A stretch of 11,974 nt of DNA, taken from positions 1 to 11,974 of the forward strand of contig BAXO01000128.1 of the NCBI GenBank assembly GCA_001310555.1. Direction: 5' to 3'. Position 1 is the first letter of the stretch. Each line of letters opens with the position of its first letter. The notes beneath the pieces were generated by a model. It was not told where the DNA came from. It made no database searches and saw only the letters and a list, made by a program, of their open reading frames with translations. A program made the position numbers and the translations under genes. This document shows, piece after piece, positions 1 to 9,189 of this stretch. This DNA is from Bacillus sp. JCM 19058 (GTDB lineage: Bacteria > Bacillota > Bacilli > Bacillales_H > Bacillaceae_D).

Positions 1-612
1 TTATTAGGGTTATATAAAGTTACAAATGGAACAATACTCTTTGACAATATTAACATTAATGATATCGATGATTCATGCTTAAAATCGCATGTGACAGCTG
101 TTTTTCAAGATTATATAAGATATCAATATCCGTTACGTGAAAATGTAGCTTTAGGAAACATTAAGGATATAGACAATGATGAGAAGATAATAAATTCATT
201 ACATAAAGCTGGGCTAAATAAGATGTTGTTAAGTATGAAAAATGGTTTGAGTTCAACATTAGGGGCTGAATTTAATCAAGGTCAAGAGTTATCAGGGGGA
301 CAATGGCAACGAATTGCTATAGCACGTGCTCTAATGCGTGATGCAGATATTCTTATATTGGACGAACCGACTGCTTCATTGGATCCGCAAGCAGAATTGG
401 ATATTTTTCAGCATTTCCATGAGTTATCAAAAGGGAGAACAACAATTACCATCTCTCATCGGCTTGGACCAGCACGTTTAGCAGATCAGATTTTAGTGTT
501 AAGTGATGGGGAATTGATTGAACAAGGGAATCATAAACAGTTAATGAATTTAAATGGAGAATATTGGGCATTATTTCAGTCCCAGGCACACTGGTATCAA
601 GATACTTTTTGA
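1..612 (+). CDS. ABC exporter, C-terminal ATPase part (5' end outside window)
   Basis: The frame is open from base 1, so the gene begins upstream of the window. The visible 203 residues are most of a nucleotide-binding domain. The first residues (LLGLY) follow where the Walker A loop would be. Then come a Q-loop (VFQDY), the ABC signature (LSGGQ), Walker B with D-loop (ILILDEPTASLD) and the H-loop (TISHR). The C-terminal block with SDGELIEQGNHKQLM and SQAHWY is typical of exporters in which a membrane domain is fused to the ATPase, such as peptide or lantibiotic exporters of Firmicutes. The membrane half is therefore expected just left of the window. The gene is clearly more AT-rich than the permease that starts 20 bases after its stop, which suggests a different origin. 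The substrate cannot be read from this part. Confidence 0.85.
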   Translation, partial: LLGLYKVTNGTILFDNININDIDDSCLKSHVTAVFQDYIRYQYPLRENVALGNIKDIDNDEKIINSLHKAGLNKMLLSMKNGLSSTLGAEFNQGQELSGGQWQRIAIARALMRDADILILDEPTASLDPQAELDIFQHFHELSKGRTTITISHRLGPARLADQILVLSDGELIEQGNHKQLMNLNGEYWALFQSQAHWYQDTF

Positions 613-631
613 AATTGGGGGGCTTTTTTTC

Positions 632-3222
632 ATGGTGTCAGCATTGTGGCATTTGGTTTTGAAAATGATTTGGAACAAGAAAGGCCGAATCTTGTTTTCA
701 GTCGCAGCCATTGCTCTAGGTATCGGCTTGGTATGCTCTATTTCTCAGCTTCATCTTATCTTAAATGAGGATGTGAAACAACGATTACAATATATGCATG
801 GCTCTGCAGATATGAGAATTAGCGCTCCACCTCCGCTTGATGGCAGCGAGAGGAGAGCCTTGGAGCCTGCGACTGAAGCTGCATTGGTGGCTTTGGATGA
901 GATTCAGCAAGCAGGGCAAGCGATTGACGGTGGACTTCCTTTTGAAGGGCAAACAGATACATTTGAGGAGTTAGGATTTACTTATGCTGGTGTCGATAAT
1001 GCATCCGTGACGAAGGAGTATTATCGTTTTGAGCAGGATCTTTCTTCGTATGAAGTGGCACTGTCTCCAGCGTTGGTTGAGAACTTAAAGGCTGAGGTTG
1101 GAGAATATGTTAGCTTTCCGCTTGAGAGCGGGCAAGAGGTGGAGTGGCGCATTTCCGAAATCTTACCTGAAGGAGATAGAATGAGTGGATTTCCCGACGA
1201 GCGAGCGTTATTTCATTTGGCGTCATTACAGGAGCTGTTTGGGCTCAATGATGCTATCCAATCGGTCGTCTTTGCTCTGGAGCCTAGTGCAAATATCCCG
1301 GCCTTAATTGAATCGCTTCGACATCTTGAAACAGGTCTACATATTGATGTGCTACACGGAGTAGAAGATGAAGAGGTCTTTGCATTGAATCTTCGGGTAT
1401 TGGGGTATGTCCTAAGTTTGGTTGCCTTTCTTGCCGCCGTAATACTGACAAGAGGGATGATACAGACGACGTATCGGGAAAGGCTGAAAGAGCTGGCAAT
1501 CGTTCGTGCTGTCGGAGGCAGCCGTGAGCAGTTAGGGCGTATGGTTCTTTATGAAACGGCTATTATTGCCACTTTAGGGGCGGGGATCGGTATCCTAATA
1601 GGGTGGCTGGCGGGTCAAGGCGGTATTTATTGGGCTTCCGAATTCTTGAACCTTGACCTACTAGCTACTTATTCTGGACGTCAAGTTAGGCTTCTTGGGA
1701 TACTCATAATGCTTGCGATCGCCGCTTTCGGATGGCTGGCGGTCATGATAGCATCGCTTAGTATCGTTTGGAAGGTTAGTAATTCGGAGCCTGTGCAAAG
1801 CTTTCGCGAGGCTGTGGATAATAGGGAGGAAGCAAGTGAGACTGATAAGAAGCGAGGAAAAAACTGTTTGCTACTTGCAGGGATAGGTGCAGTCCTTCTT
1901 TTATTGAGCATGCTTTTCGAAGGGAACACCGGGATTCGTGTACTCGTTAGCGGCAGCGCTGGTATCATCATAGTGTTCGCATTGTTTCGAGGGATTGAAT
2001 TAGTTTTCGCCCCATTGTTGCGATTGTTCAGCCTATTCCCTGACCACTTATTTAACGGCATCCCTTACTTGGCCGTTCAGCGTCTTGTACTGGATCGAAA
2101 GCAAAATGTTGCGCCCGTGATGGTGCTCGTGATGATAATCGTAGTCTATGTGCCTATTACCTCATCCATTCAAGCAAACTCAGAAGTTAATCCAGAATAC
2201 ATTGAAGAGCGTTTTAAAACAGATTTTGTCATTGATGCCAAGCGGGAGTTGATGTTTTATCCGCAAGTTCCATTTCATATTAGAACGGAAATCGAATCGT
2301 GGAAAGGGGTTGAACTCATTATTCCTCTGCCTGTCAGTAATCGGACTCCGATGGTAGACTTTGACTTTAACCAAGCCGATCCGGACTGGGCGAACCAAAG
2401 CGATGAATGGCGCAAAGAGTTATTTTATGGTTTCACTAATTTAAAGGCAATGTCTGAATTAGAACTATTTACATTACCCGATATTCCGCTAGATGAAGCG
2501 GCGGCTTTGCCGAAAAGTATGGCGGATAATATGGCTTAAAAGTCGGAGATACGATCCAGTTTGATATGGAGGGAGAAACTGCATCAGTAACGATTGCTGT
2601 CATTAGCGAGGACTTACCTTTACATCGTCAAGCAAGTCTAATGTTAATCGATGAAAGTCATCCCTTCTATGAACCAGCTGATTTCAGTCAAATCGTATTT
2701 GATGTCAAAGAAGGCTATTACGAGCAAATAAAGCAGTTAATGATTCAACTACAGCGCGAATACCCGGAAATACGCTGGCAATCAAGAGAAGCGGAACTAG
2801 AATCGAACCGTACACAAGTGCAACGCTGGACAGCATTGTTGCAGGCTATTACTGCAGTCATGATCATCCTTAGCATCATTGGGTTAATGAACGGAATTAG
2901 TGCGGGAATTCATGCCAGAAGGCGGGAATATGCTGTGTTGCGGTCGATTCACCTGACTCCTGCGCAATCGATGAAGCTAGTGCTATGGCAAAGTGGCATT
3001 CTAACCCTTATTGCGCTGGCAATGGGTGCATGTACGGTAGGACTTTTGTTCATGGCCATATACAATATGGGAAGTAATTTTACTTATATCTTTGATTATA
3101 TACCGCTGAGCCAATATGGTTTGTTGTGCTTGATCCTGCTTTTGCTATCCTTGCTCGCTGCACTCCCAATGGGCCTTAAACTAGCAAAAATGCGAATTAT
3201 GGAGCTATTTCGGTCGGTATAA
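632..3222 (+). pseudogene. FtsX/MacB-type ABC transporter permease (one frameshift as sequenced)
   Basis: This is an integral membrane permease that works with the ATPase encoded 20 bases downstream. I chose ATG 632 because a G-rich ribosome site lies just upstream and the protein then begins shortly before the first helix. Restored length is about 863 residues. Helices are near residues 19-38, 252-274, 303-328, 353-381, 410-429, 433-458, 492-513, 734-760, 782-811 and 827-851. Large extracytoplasmic domains follow helices 1 and 7. This is the ten-helix, two-FtsX-domain plan, and RERLKELAIVRAVGGS and ARRREYAVLRSI are typical FtsX coupling segments. The frame breaks near 2535-2538: GCTTAAAA gives a stop, while one extra T gives MALKVGDTIQF and continues to 3222. 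Such systems export or extract lipids, peptides or antibiotics; the substrate is unknown. Confidence 0.85.
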
Positions 3223-3242
3223 TGAAAGGAGAAGTTTGATTT

Positions 3243-4000
3243 ATGGCAGAAGCATATCTTGAAGTACGCGATCTTAAAAAAAACATTTGGTACTGGTCAA
3301 AATGAAGTGCATGCGCTTCAATCGATCAACTTTCAAATTGGATCAGGTGATTTTGTGGCGATCATGGGCCCAAGTGGGTCAGGCAAGTCAACACTGATGC
3401 ATATTCTTGGCGGGATGGAGCGCCCGAGTGAAGGGAAAATTTTTATGGACGGGCAGGAGGTTAATCGCTCCTATTTAATGAACCTTCCTCGACCAAATTT
3501 AGACGTGAAAAAATAGGCTTTATTTTTCAATCGTTCAATCTTCTTTCTGGCTTGACTGCCGAAGAAAATGTGTCGCTTCCCCTCATGTTAGCTGGCGCGA
3601 ACAAGAGTGAGCTCCAAGCGAAAACAGAGGAGATGCTGCGTTTTGTTGCTTATTTGATGCAAGAAAACGCCAATCTAGCAAACTGTCAGGAGGACAGCAG
3701 CAACGGGTCGCCATTGCCCGTGCCCTCATTCACCATCCAGACCTCGTGATTGCTGATGAACCAACTGGGAACCTTGACTCAGCCACGACAAATCAAGTCT
3801 TACAATTATTTGTCGAGATGCAGGAGCAGCTAGGGCAGACTATCTTGTTGGTAACGCATGAACCAGATATCGCGGCAAAGGCGGATCGTGTGATTTACTT
3901 GAAAGATGGCAAGGTTGAACACGATTGGAATCATAAGAAAGACCAATCAGAAAAGGAACGAGTCGCTCATATTATGGAGCATATCTTGCCCGAGAAGTAG
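3243..4000 (+). pseudogene. MacB/LolD-type ABC transporter ATPase (three frameshifts as sequenced)
   Basis: This is the cytoplasmic ATPase partner of the preceding permease and very probably in the same operon. ATG 3243 follows AAAGGAG at 3224-3230. The restored protein is about 252 residues, the usual size. Walker A is GPSGSGKS at residues 42-49, followed by Q-loop IFQSFNLL, signature LSGGQQQR, Walker [13 protein letters not shown] and H-loop VTHEP. ADEPTGNLD and LSGGQQQR are hallmarks of the MacB/LolD/FtsE branch. Three one-base breaks divide the frame: one extra A in the A8 run at 3276-3283, one missing T near 3474-3476, and one missing G near 3648. Correcting them gives a continuous family-like sequence, so the gene is probably intact in the organism. 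Confidence 0.85.
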
Positions 4001-4046
4001 GAAGAATGCTTCATATAAATGATTAAGCTACTCGTCTCGTGTAAAG

Positions 4047-4071
4047 AGCAGGCACTTCATGACCGCCTGTT
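4047..4071 (+). terminator. Weak hairpin after ABC operon, possible terminator
   Basis: AGCAGGC (4047-4053) can pair with GCCTGTT (4065-4071) around an 11-base loop, giving seven pairs including one G-T. It lies 46 bases after the ATPase stop, but no T-run follows, so the call is weak. Confidence 0.25.
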
Positions 4072-4271
4072 TATACATTCATACAAAAAGGTTTCGGTTC
4101 AATATGAGCTCGTATGACGACTCGTAGTCTTACGAATGCTTAATTCCGGCTGTCAAGTACGATACGTCAACAGATATAGCTCTGCAGAGAATGTCATGTA
4201 TCCACCTTGTTTAGTTGATTTATCAAATCATTTACATTTATCTACACAAGGAGTTCAACCATTTTTTCGCT

Positions 4272-4324
4272 TTGCTTTTCGCGTGAGTTTCAGTACAATA
4301 AGATTACCTTAACAACGTTTTCAA
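4272..4324 (+). promoter_or_regulatory. Probable promoter and LacI-type operator for the 4407 regulator
   Basis: A TTGCTT box (4272-4277) and a TACAAT box (4294-4299, five of six match to TATAAT) are 16 bases apart. Just downstream, where transcription would start, 4309-4324 reads TTAACAACGTTTTCAA. This matches the common LacI/CcpA-family palindrome TTGAAAACGTTTTCAA at 14 of 16 positions around a central CG. The position over the start site fits autorepression by the LacI-family protein encoded 82 bases further on, or control by CcpA. The boxes are seen directly; the regulator assignment is inferred. Confidence 0.5.
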
Positions 4325-4406
4325 AATAGTAAAAAGCGTAGAAGAGCGACGTTTTCCGACGAAAGTCATATTCTGCGACACGCTTATGAATTGAAGGTGA
4401 ACCATC

Positions 4407-5378
4407 ATGGGAGTAACAATTAAGGATATTGCCGAGCAAGCAGGAGTAAGCTATTCAACTGTATCAAAGGCTTTGCGCAACAGTCCATTAGTCAAGCCGA
4501 TGACAAAAAAATAAAATACTCAAGGTCGCTGCAGAACTAGGCTACCAGCCGAATGCAGCGGCTCGGAGTCTCGTCTCCAAGAGAACGTATACGATTGGCG
4601 TCGTTTGGCCGACGCTCCAAAGAGTTGCCTTAGCAAAGCTCATTACCGAAATTAACAATCAGCTCGAACAAAGTGGGTATACGATGCTTCTCTCGATTCA
4701 TACGATTGTGCCTGCTGTACAAATGTTCAACCAATTTCGGGTCGATGCGTTACTAGTATTCAACGAACGCGCCGGGGAGCTAGAAACGATTCAGCACTCC
4801 AGCGTACCGATTCTAAATTACGGTGTTTCTAATCAAACCGACTATCCAACGATTGATGTCGGCCGCAAGCTGGCCATTGAGGCAGCCGTTACTCATTTAG
4901 TCGAAAAAAAAGCATCGCCATATTGCCTATATTGGTGACTTGGCGTCCGCTGATCCGCTTCAGGAAGAAAAAGTAGCCGCCTTCCGCGAATGCGTGAATA
5001 AGTACAGGCTAGAAGGTACGGTTTGCCAAATTCAAGGACTGGAGTCGCAAGACGGTTACCTCGCAGCCCGTTCTGTACTCGTCTCAGCAGCAACTAGGCC
5101 GACCGCTCTCATTAGCGGCAGCTATGATTTAACTCGCGGTATTTTGCAAGCCGTCCAGGAGCTCGGCTTGCGGGTACCGGAAGATCTATCGGTTGTGAGC
5201 TACGATCAAACACCAGAAATGGTACGGCTTAAGCTCCGTTGACTTCAGTTGGCGTTCCCCAGACCGAGATTGCTGAAAGGATTGTCCAGGCGCTAATCTC
5301 AATGATTGATGGTGAGGCTCTACCTCAGCACACTCTCGTTCTGGAGCCGCAATTAATTGCCGTCATTCTACTGCATGA
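4407..5378 (+). pseudogene. LacI-family transcriptional regulator (four frameshifts as sequenced)
   Basis: Restored length is about 323 residues, normal for the family. The N-terminus MGVTIKDIAEQAGVSYSTVS is the LacI helix-turn-helix, followed by the GYQPNAAARSL hinge and a periplasmic-binding-protein-like sensor domain (TIGVVWP, HIAYIGD, PEDLSVVSYD, PPLTSVGVP). It should bind an operator as a dimer and respond to a sugar or related ligand. No sugar gene lies in the window, so the ligand is unknown. Four one-base breaks are present: an extra A in 4505-4511, an extra A in 4904-4911, a missing C near 5234 and a missing base near 5360. The last repair gives the family ending LEPQLI-x-RHSTA and a TGA at 5376-5378; unrepaired, the frame drifts on to 5460. 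It converges on the HelD gene. Probably intact in the organism. Confidence 0.85.
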
Positions 5379-5398
5379 GGGTAATCGTTACTTCGCTC

Positions 5399-5426
5399 GT
5401 ATGAGGCAGTTATCACTGCCTCATAC
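5399..5426. terminator. Bidirectional hairpin between convergent lacI-family and helD-like genes
   Basis: GTATGAGGCAGT (5399-5410) and ACTGCCTCATAC (5415-5426) are perfect inverse complements around a TATC loop, a 12-bp stem. It starts 20 bases after the repaired LacI stop and contains the repaired HelD stop (TGA on the minus strand at 5421-5423). The position between two convergent gene ends fits a shared terminator. No strong T-run follows on either strand, so termination may be imperfect. Confidence 0.6.
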
Positions 5427-7460
5427 TTCCCCTTCGAGTAACGGCGAAGCTCGCCGCTAATAAGCAAGCACAAATGATGCAGAGCACGCGTACAGCCGAC
5501 ATAAAGTAGCTTCGTATGCAAAGGATCTTTTGGATAGTTGACTCCATTTACATTCGTTAGCAGGACCGCATCAAATTCAAGACCTTTCGCTAAGTAAACG
5601 GGCAGAACGGAGACACCTCCCTTGTAGCTATGATCGTTGGCCGTGAGCAACGATGACTCTACTCCCCTTCGCTTTATACCTTGCTGGATTCGAATGCATT
5701 CCTGCTCTGTTCTACCGATCAGTGCGAGCGTCTGTGCTTGTTTTTCCTTCATCTTGGCAACCCACTCGACTATCATGTCCATTTGCTCTTGCTCTGCCAC
5801 AGAGTGAACCTCTACTGGATCGCCGCTGCGAAAGACGGGCTTTGCCAACGTTGGCTGTTGCTCCACTTGCTTGAGAATACAGTTTGCAAACTCAATAATT
5901 TCCTGAGTTGAGCGATAGCTTTTATCCATTTGAAAATAGGCGAATGTCCTCGAGTCGAACACTCCTTCAAATTCCTGCCATCCATTAATTCCTTCATTTT
6001 CATGAATTCCTTGCGCGATGTCGCCTAAAATTGTGAATGAATTTGCTGAAGTTAGCTGATTCAATACACTCAATTGGAAGGGTGAAAAATCCTGAGCCTC
6101 ATCGAGCACTGCGTGATCAAATTTTTGTCCTCGTTTAATTCCGAACAAACGATGGCGAATATAAAGCAATGGGGCCAAATCCTCCGGATAAAGCTTATCA
6201 ATTTTCGTCCCGAGCATGTCTTCATAAATGTCGAGCGGTTCCAGTTCTGGCCAAAACTTCAAATATGTCCGTAGCCGCTGCATCGCTTTTTTTCGAAATT
6301 CCTTTTGTTCCTTTCTTTCCTCGATCTTTTTTTTGCTCGATTTCGATCCAGCGTTTGATTCTGCCAACCATTCGGCTTCTTTTTACCGTAAACGGATCGG
6401 AGTGGAAATCGTCTCGTAGCCACTTTCGGATCGTTTCCTTTGAAAGAACGATTCCTTCCTGCGCAATAAAATCGTTTTGCGGGCTAAACCTTGCTTCAAA
6501 ACGGTCCAAAAAGTCTGCCAACTGCTGCCGAAACAGCAGGCTTCCTTTCCGCCTTACCGTGTCATCATCAGCTGTATCCGCCAATTCAAAACGCTGCTTA
6601 AGGCGGATGCTCGGATCAACAAGCTTCAGCTCATCACCGAGTATGGAAAGAGCCCAGTCAGTAAAGGTCGTCTGCTGAATATGTCCGACGCCCAGCTCCG
6701 GCAGCACTTGCGAAATATAATCAAGAAACATCGCATTGGGTGCAAAGATAATCATCCTCTCGGCTCGCATTTGTTCACGATACTCGTAAAGTAAATAAGC
6801 CAGTCGGTGCAAAGCAACAGTCGTTTTTCCACTGCCTGCCACCCCTTGTATGATTACCGGTTCGTTTTTCGGGTAGCGAATGATTTCGTTTTGCTCGCCT
6901 TGAATCGTTGCCACAATATCGCGCAGGCGATGATCCTTATGCTCCCCAAGCCGATAAAGTAAAAACTCATCTCCGCCACTCAGGGCGTCATCTCCCTTTA
7001 CATAGCTATCGACGACTCGCTGAAGCTGCTGTTCACGAATAACTATATTACGTTTTAAATGAATTTCTCCTTCGACCGCACCGTCAGGTGACAGATAATA
7101 AACATCATCCTCACTGCCGCTAAATGCATAAAACAGACTTGAAACCGGAGCACGCCAATCCGTAACAAGCAAATCCCCCGATTCTTCATCATCGATGCCG
7201 AATTTCCCGATATAAAACTCCTGTTTCGCTTCCTTGTCTTCCTCCTGAAAATCAAGCCTGCCGAAATATGGCTCCTTTTTGGCTATTAATAAATTTTGCC
7301 GATGCTGCTCGCGCTTATCTTCAAGCACTTGCTCGGTAAATTGTCTCCCCGATATCGAGGTACTGCGTCGAGCTTGGCGTAATACCTTCCTATTTTTTTT
7401 ACTTATTTCACCTAAATTGTTCTGCTCCTGTCGAAAGATCGTATTTTCATTTTCAGCCAA
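5421..7460 (-). pseudogene. helD: HelD-like RNA polymerase recycling ATPase (two frameshifts as sequenced)
   Basis: This is a UvrD-like superfamily 1 protein. HelD members bind stalled RNA polymerase and free it from DNA using ATP. Visible features are a short charged N-terminus, the conserved PYFGRLDF and DWRAPVSSLFY blocks (near residues 64 and 101), Walker A GVAGSGKT (206-213), Walker B DEAQDFSPFQ, GDIAQGIH, YRSTQEI, LAKGLEFDAVLL and LYVGCTRALH. A TTG start at 7460 is chosen because AGGGAGGG lies six bases upstream and a TAG closes the frame just before. One extra base in the T8 run at 6327-6334 splits the gene. A second break near 5447 is inferred because one added base gives the family ending SGELSPLLEGEV and a stop at 5421. 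Without it the frame runs to 5363 and overlaps LacI. The restored 679 residues are shorter than the roughly 770 of B. subtilis HelD, mainly at the N-terminus. Confidence 0.85.
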
Positions 7461-7474
7461 TCCGAACCCTCCCT
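7458..7474 (-). promoter_or_regulatory. Ribosome binding site deciding the TTG start of the helD-like gene
   Basis: On the minus strand AGGGAGGG (7474 to 7467) is followed after six bases by TTG at 7460-7458. No ATG lies at a suitable distance in this frame, and an in-frame TAG precedes the site. Confidence 0.6.
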
Positions 7475-7588
7475 AACTTTTTTTCATTGAACGCTTTCTA
7501 TTTTGCCTGTAAAAAGAAAAAAAATATAGACTTTTTCTTTGTGCTTTGATACGATTTAAGTATGTTAAGTGCCTGAAATAATTTTACA

Positions 7589-7594
7589 TATAAT
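7589..7594 (+). promoter_or_regulatory. Possible -10 box of the MFS gene
   Basis: A perfect TATAAT lies 74 bases before the MFS start codon. The -35 region 17 bases upstream (TTAAGT-like, near 7565) is poor. If it is used, transcription would start near 7601, immediately before the leader hairpin. Confidence 0.35.
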
Positions 7595-7607
7595 GGTAAT
7601 TATTCAC

Positions 7608-7640
7608 CTCCCTTTTCCTGAGATGAAAGGGGGTTTTTCT
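7608..7640 (+). terminator. Terminator-like hairpin in the MFS leader (possible attenuator)
   Basis: CTCCCTTT (7608-7615) pairs with AAAGGGGG (7626-7633), giving eight pairs with one G-T, around a ten-base loop. TTTTTCT (7634-7640) follows directly. The stem plus T-run is the layout of an intrinsic terminator, yet it lies between the likely promoter and the MFS ribosome site. It could attenuate the gene or end a transcript coming from elsewhere. No clear competing antiterminator is visible in the short leader. Confidence 0.45.
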
Positions 7641-7654
7641 ATACGAATTTGTTT

Positions 7655-7670
7655 GGAGGAAAAAAAATTG
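7655..7670 (+). promoter_or_regulatory. Ribosome binding site deciding the TTG start of the MFS gene
   Basis: GGAGG (7655-7659) is followed after eight A residues by TTG at 7668-7670. The same frame is open upstream to an ATG near 7593, but that start would put the leader hairpin inside the coding region and lacks a ribosome site. Confidence 0.6.
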
Positions 7671-8869
7671 AGTACGGAGCATCCCCAGGTTACTAGAAAA
7701 GATCATATTTTATTTTTTATCAACCGTCTTCTGCTTTTGGTTTGCGACCTACGTTTATATTCCCGTTTTCAGTATTTATTTAGAAGAGATAAATTTTTCT
7801 TATACAGCGATCGGCATTATCCTCGGAAGCTATGGACTGACACAAGTATTGATTCGTTTCCCGCTCGGAATACTGTCCGACATTCTTCACCAGCTCCGTA
7901 AACAGCTTTATGTCGCCGGCTTTTTTATCGGGTTACTTAGCTGCATAATGCTTGTCTATTTCGACTCCTTTAGTATGGTGCTGATTGCCCGTCTGTTAGC
8001 GGGTATTACTGCTTCAATGTGGGTTATGGCGACCATTTTATACGCTCAATACTTTACAGCAAGCGGATCGACTAAAGCGATGGGAACCATTCAATTTCTT
8101 ACCGTGCTTCCACAATTCATCAGTATGATTATTGCCGGATATTTGGTCGAAAAATACGGGTGGTTGTTTCCTTTCTGGGTAGGTGCTGCCGCTTCCTTAC
8201 TTGGTCTGATACTAGCTTGCTTCATTAAGGTTATCCCTATCGAACGTTCAAAGCGAAAAGTCAAACGGACATTTATAGACTATGTCAAGGAAACGTGCAA
8301 AGTACCGAGATTAATCGTCATTACGTTACTCGCATTACTAGGTCACGCCGTTATCTTTATTACTATTTTTGGCTTTACGCCGCTTTATGCCGTCAGCCAC
8401 GGTGTAAAAGAAAGCCAGCTCATTTGGCTGTTTTGTGCATTCTTTATCCCACATGCTGCAGCTTCACTTGGCTCGCCTTTACCAATCTAAAACGAAAAAT
8501 AGAAAACCAGATTTTGCTTATCAGCTTCTGTATAACTGCTCTTGCACTTTTTGCGCTGCCATTCGCCCATTCATTAGCCCCGATCAGCCTATTGCACGCC
8601 ATTATCGGGCTAACTGTCGGACTCATTTTACCGATTCTTCTTGGCAAAATTGCTGCTTTACCAGTAACTGAGCTGAAAACGTCAGTGATGGGTTTCTATC
8701 AATCCTTTTATGCCCTTGGCATTTTACTCGGACCTCTTCTCGCTGGAAAGGTTGCTGAAAAACTCGGGCTTGCCGAAATTTTTTTTGGCTGGCAGGAATT
8801 CTATCCTTTGTCGGTGTCGTTGTAGTCCTTCTGGCTTTTTCGAGGCAAAAGGCTCGTGCATCCGCTTAA
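7668..8869 (+). pseudogene. MFS efflux transporter, about 12 helices (three frameshifts as sequenced)
   Basis: The restored protein is about 400 residues, a normal size for a 12-helix major facilitator. It starts at TTG 7668 with a short polar N-terminus and then TVFCFWFATYVYIPVFSIYL as helix 1. The loop after helix 2 carries a motif-A-like GILSDILHQLRKQL, the gating loop of drug-type antiporters. A basic central loop (ERSKRKVKRTF) separates the two six-helix halves, and FYQSFYALGILLGPLLAG lies in helix 11. Breaks: one extra T in 7713-7718, one missing C near 8472, and a T-run at 8779-8786 that is one base short. After the last repair the frame reads IFFWLAGILSFVGVVVVLL and ends at TAA 8867-8869. 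It is divergent from helD. Drug or metabolite export is likely but the substrate is unknown. Confidence 0.8.
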
Positions 8870-9152
8870 ATAAAATGCTACTAATTAACTCGATTGGCAG
8901 CTATTACGTTAAAAATGCGCTGAAGTAAGTAATGAAGGAACTGTAAAAGCTGTCGGAGCATGTCAGGCTCTTAAAAAAATTTCGTTTAGAAGTTTTTTTT
9001 GTAATGAAGTTTTGTAAGGTTTATAGCCTCATTTTATCGACTGTGACTAATTTTTGTCGTTTCTAATTTGGTATTTGCCATCCCCTTAAAAGGCGGATGT
9101 TCCGAAAACAAATCCTCTTAAATAACAATTATTCATTTACAATTGAAAAGCA
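8870..9152. other. Intergenic region between MFS gene and cueP
   Basis: This AT-rich stretch separates the convergent MFS and CueP genes. I see no gene in it. A 4-bp GAGC/GCTC stem near 8956-8970, followed by an A-run, is too weak to call a terminator for the MFS gene. Confidence 0.5.
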
Positions 9153-9188
9153 AAATGAGACAAGAGGGCATAGCCCCTTGTCTCATTT
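9153..9188 (-). terminator. Intrinsic terminator after cueP
   Basis: AAATGAGACAAG (9153-9164) pairs perfectly with CTTGTCTCATTT (9177-9188). A further GGGC/GCCC pairing closes the top of the stem across a bulge, with loop ATA. It begins two bases after the CueP stop, and on the minus strand it is followed by TTGCTTTTC, a modest T-rich tail. Confidence 0.8.
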
Positions 9189-9189
9189 G

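Larger units (their letters stand above)
4001..4406. other. Intergenic region between ABC operon and lacI-family gene
   Basis: These 406 bases hold no convincing gene. The early part has a weak hairpin that may end the ABC operon. A short palindromic patch lies near 4108-4136 (CGTA..GACT-CGT-AGTC..TACG). The last 140 bases hold the probable promoter and operator of the LacI-family gene. A 32-codon open frame at 4019-4117 has no good ribosome site and is not called. Confidence 0.6.

Noticed and set aside
3552..3749. Separate small gene between the two halves of the ATPase
   Set aside because: Its first part is the middle of the ATPase in frame and its tail is out-of-frame noise; the signature motif LSGGQ is in the next frame.
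4019..4117. 32-codon open frame right after the ABC operon
   Set aside because: No ribosome site at a usable distance and no recognisable sequence; a frame this short is expected by chance.
5653..5911. Plus-strand open frames inside the helD region
   Set aside because: They are antisense shadows of a minus-strand gene with clear helicase motifs.
7594..7608. Fur/Zur-like palindrome overlapping the MFS promoter
   Set aside because: Only the left half matches the TGATAAT/TCGTAAT pattern well; the right half is poor, and the DNA is AT-rich.
8956..8980. Possible terminator after the MFS gene
   Set aside because: Only four base pairs, followed by an A-run rather than a T-run on the coding strand.
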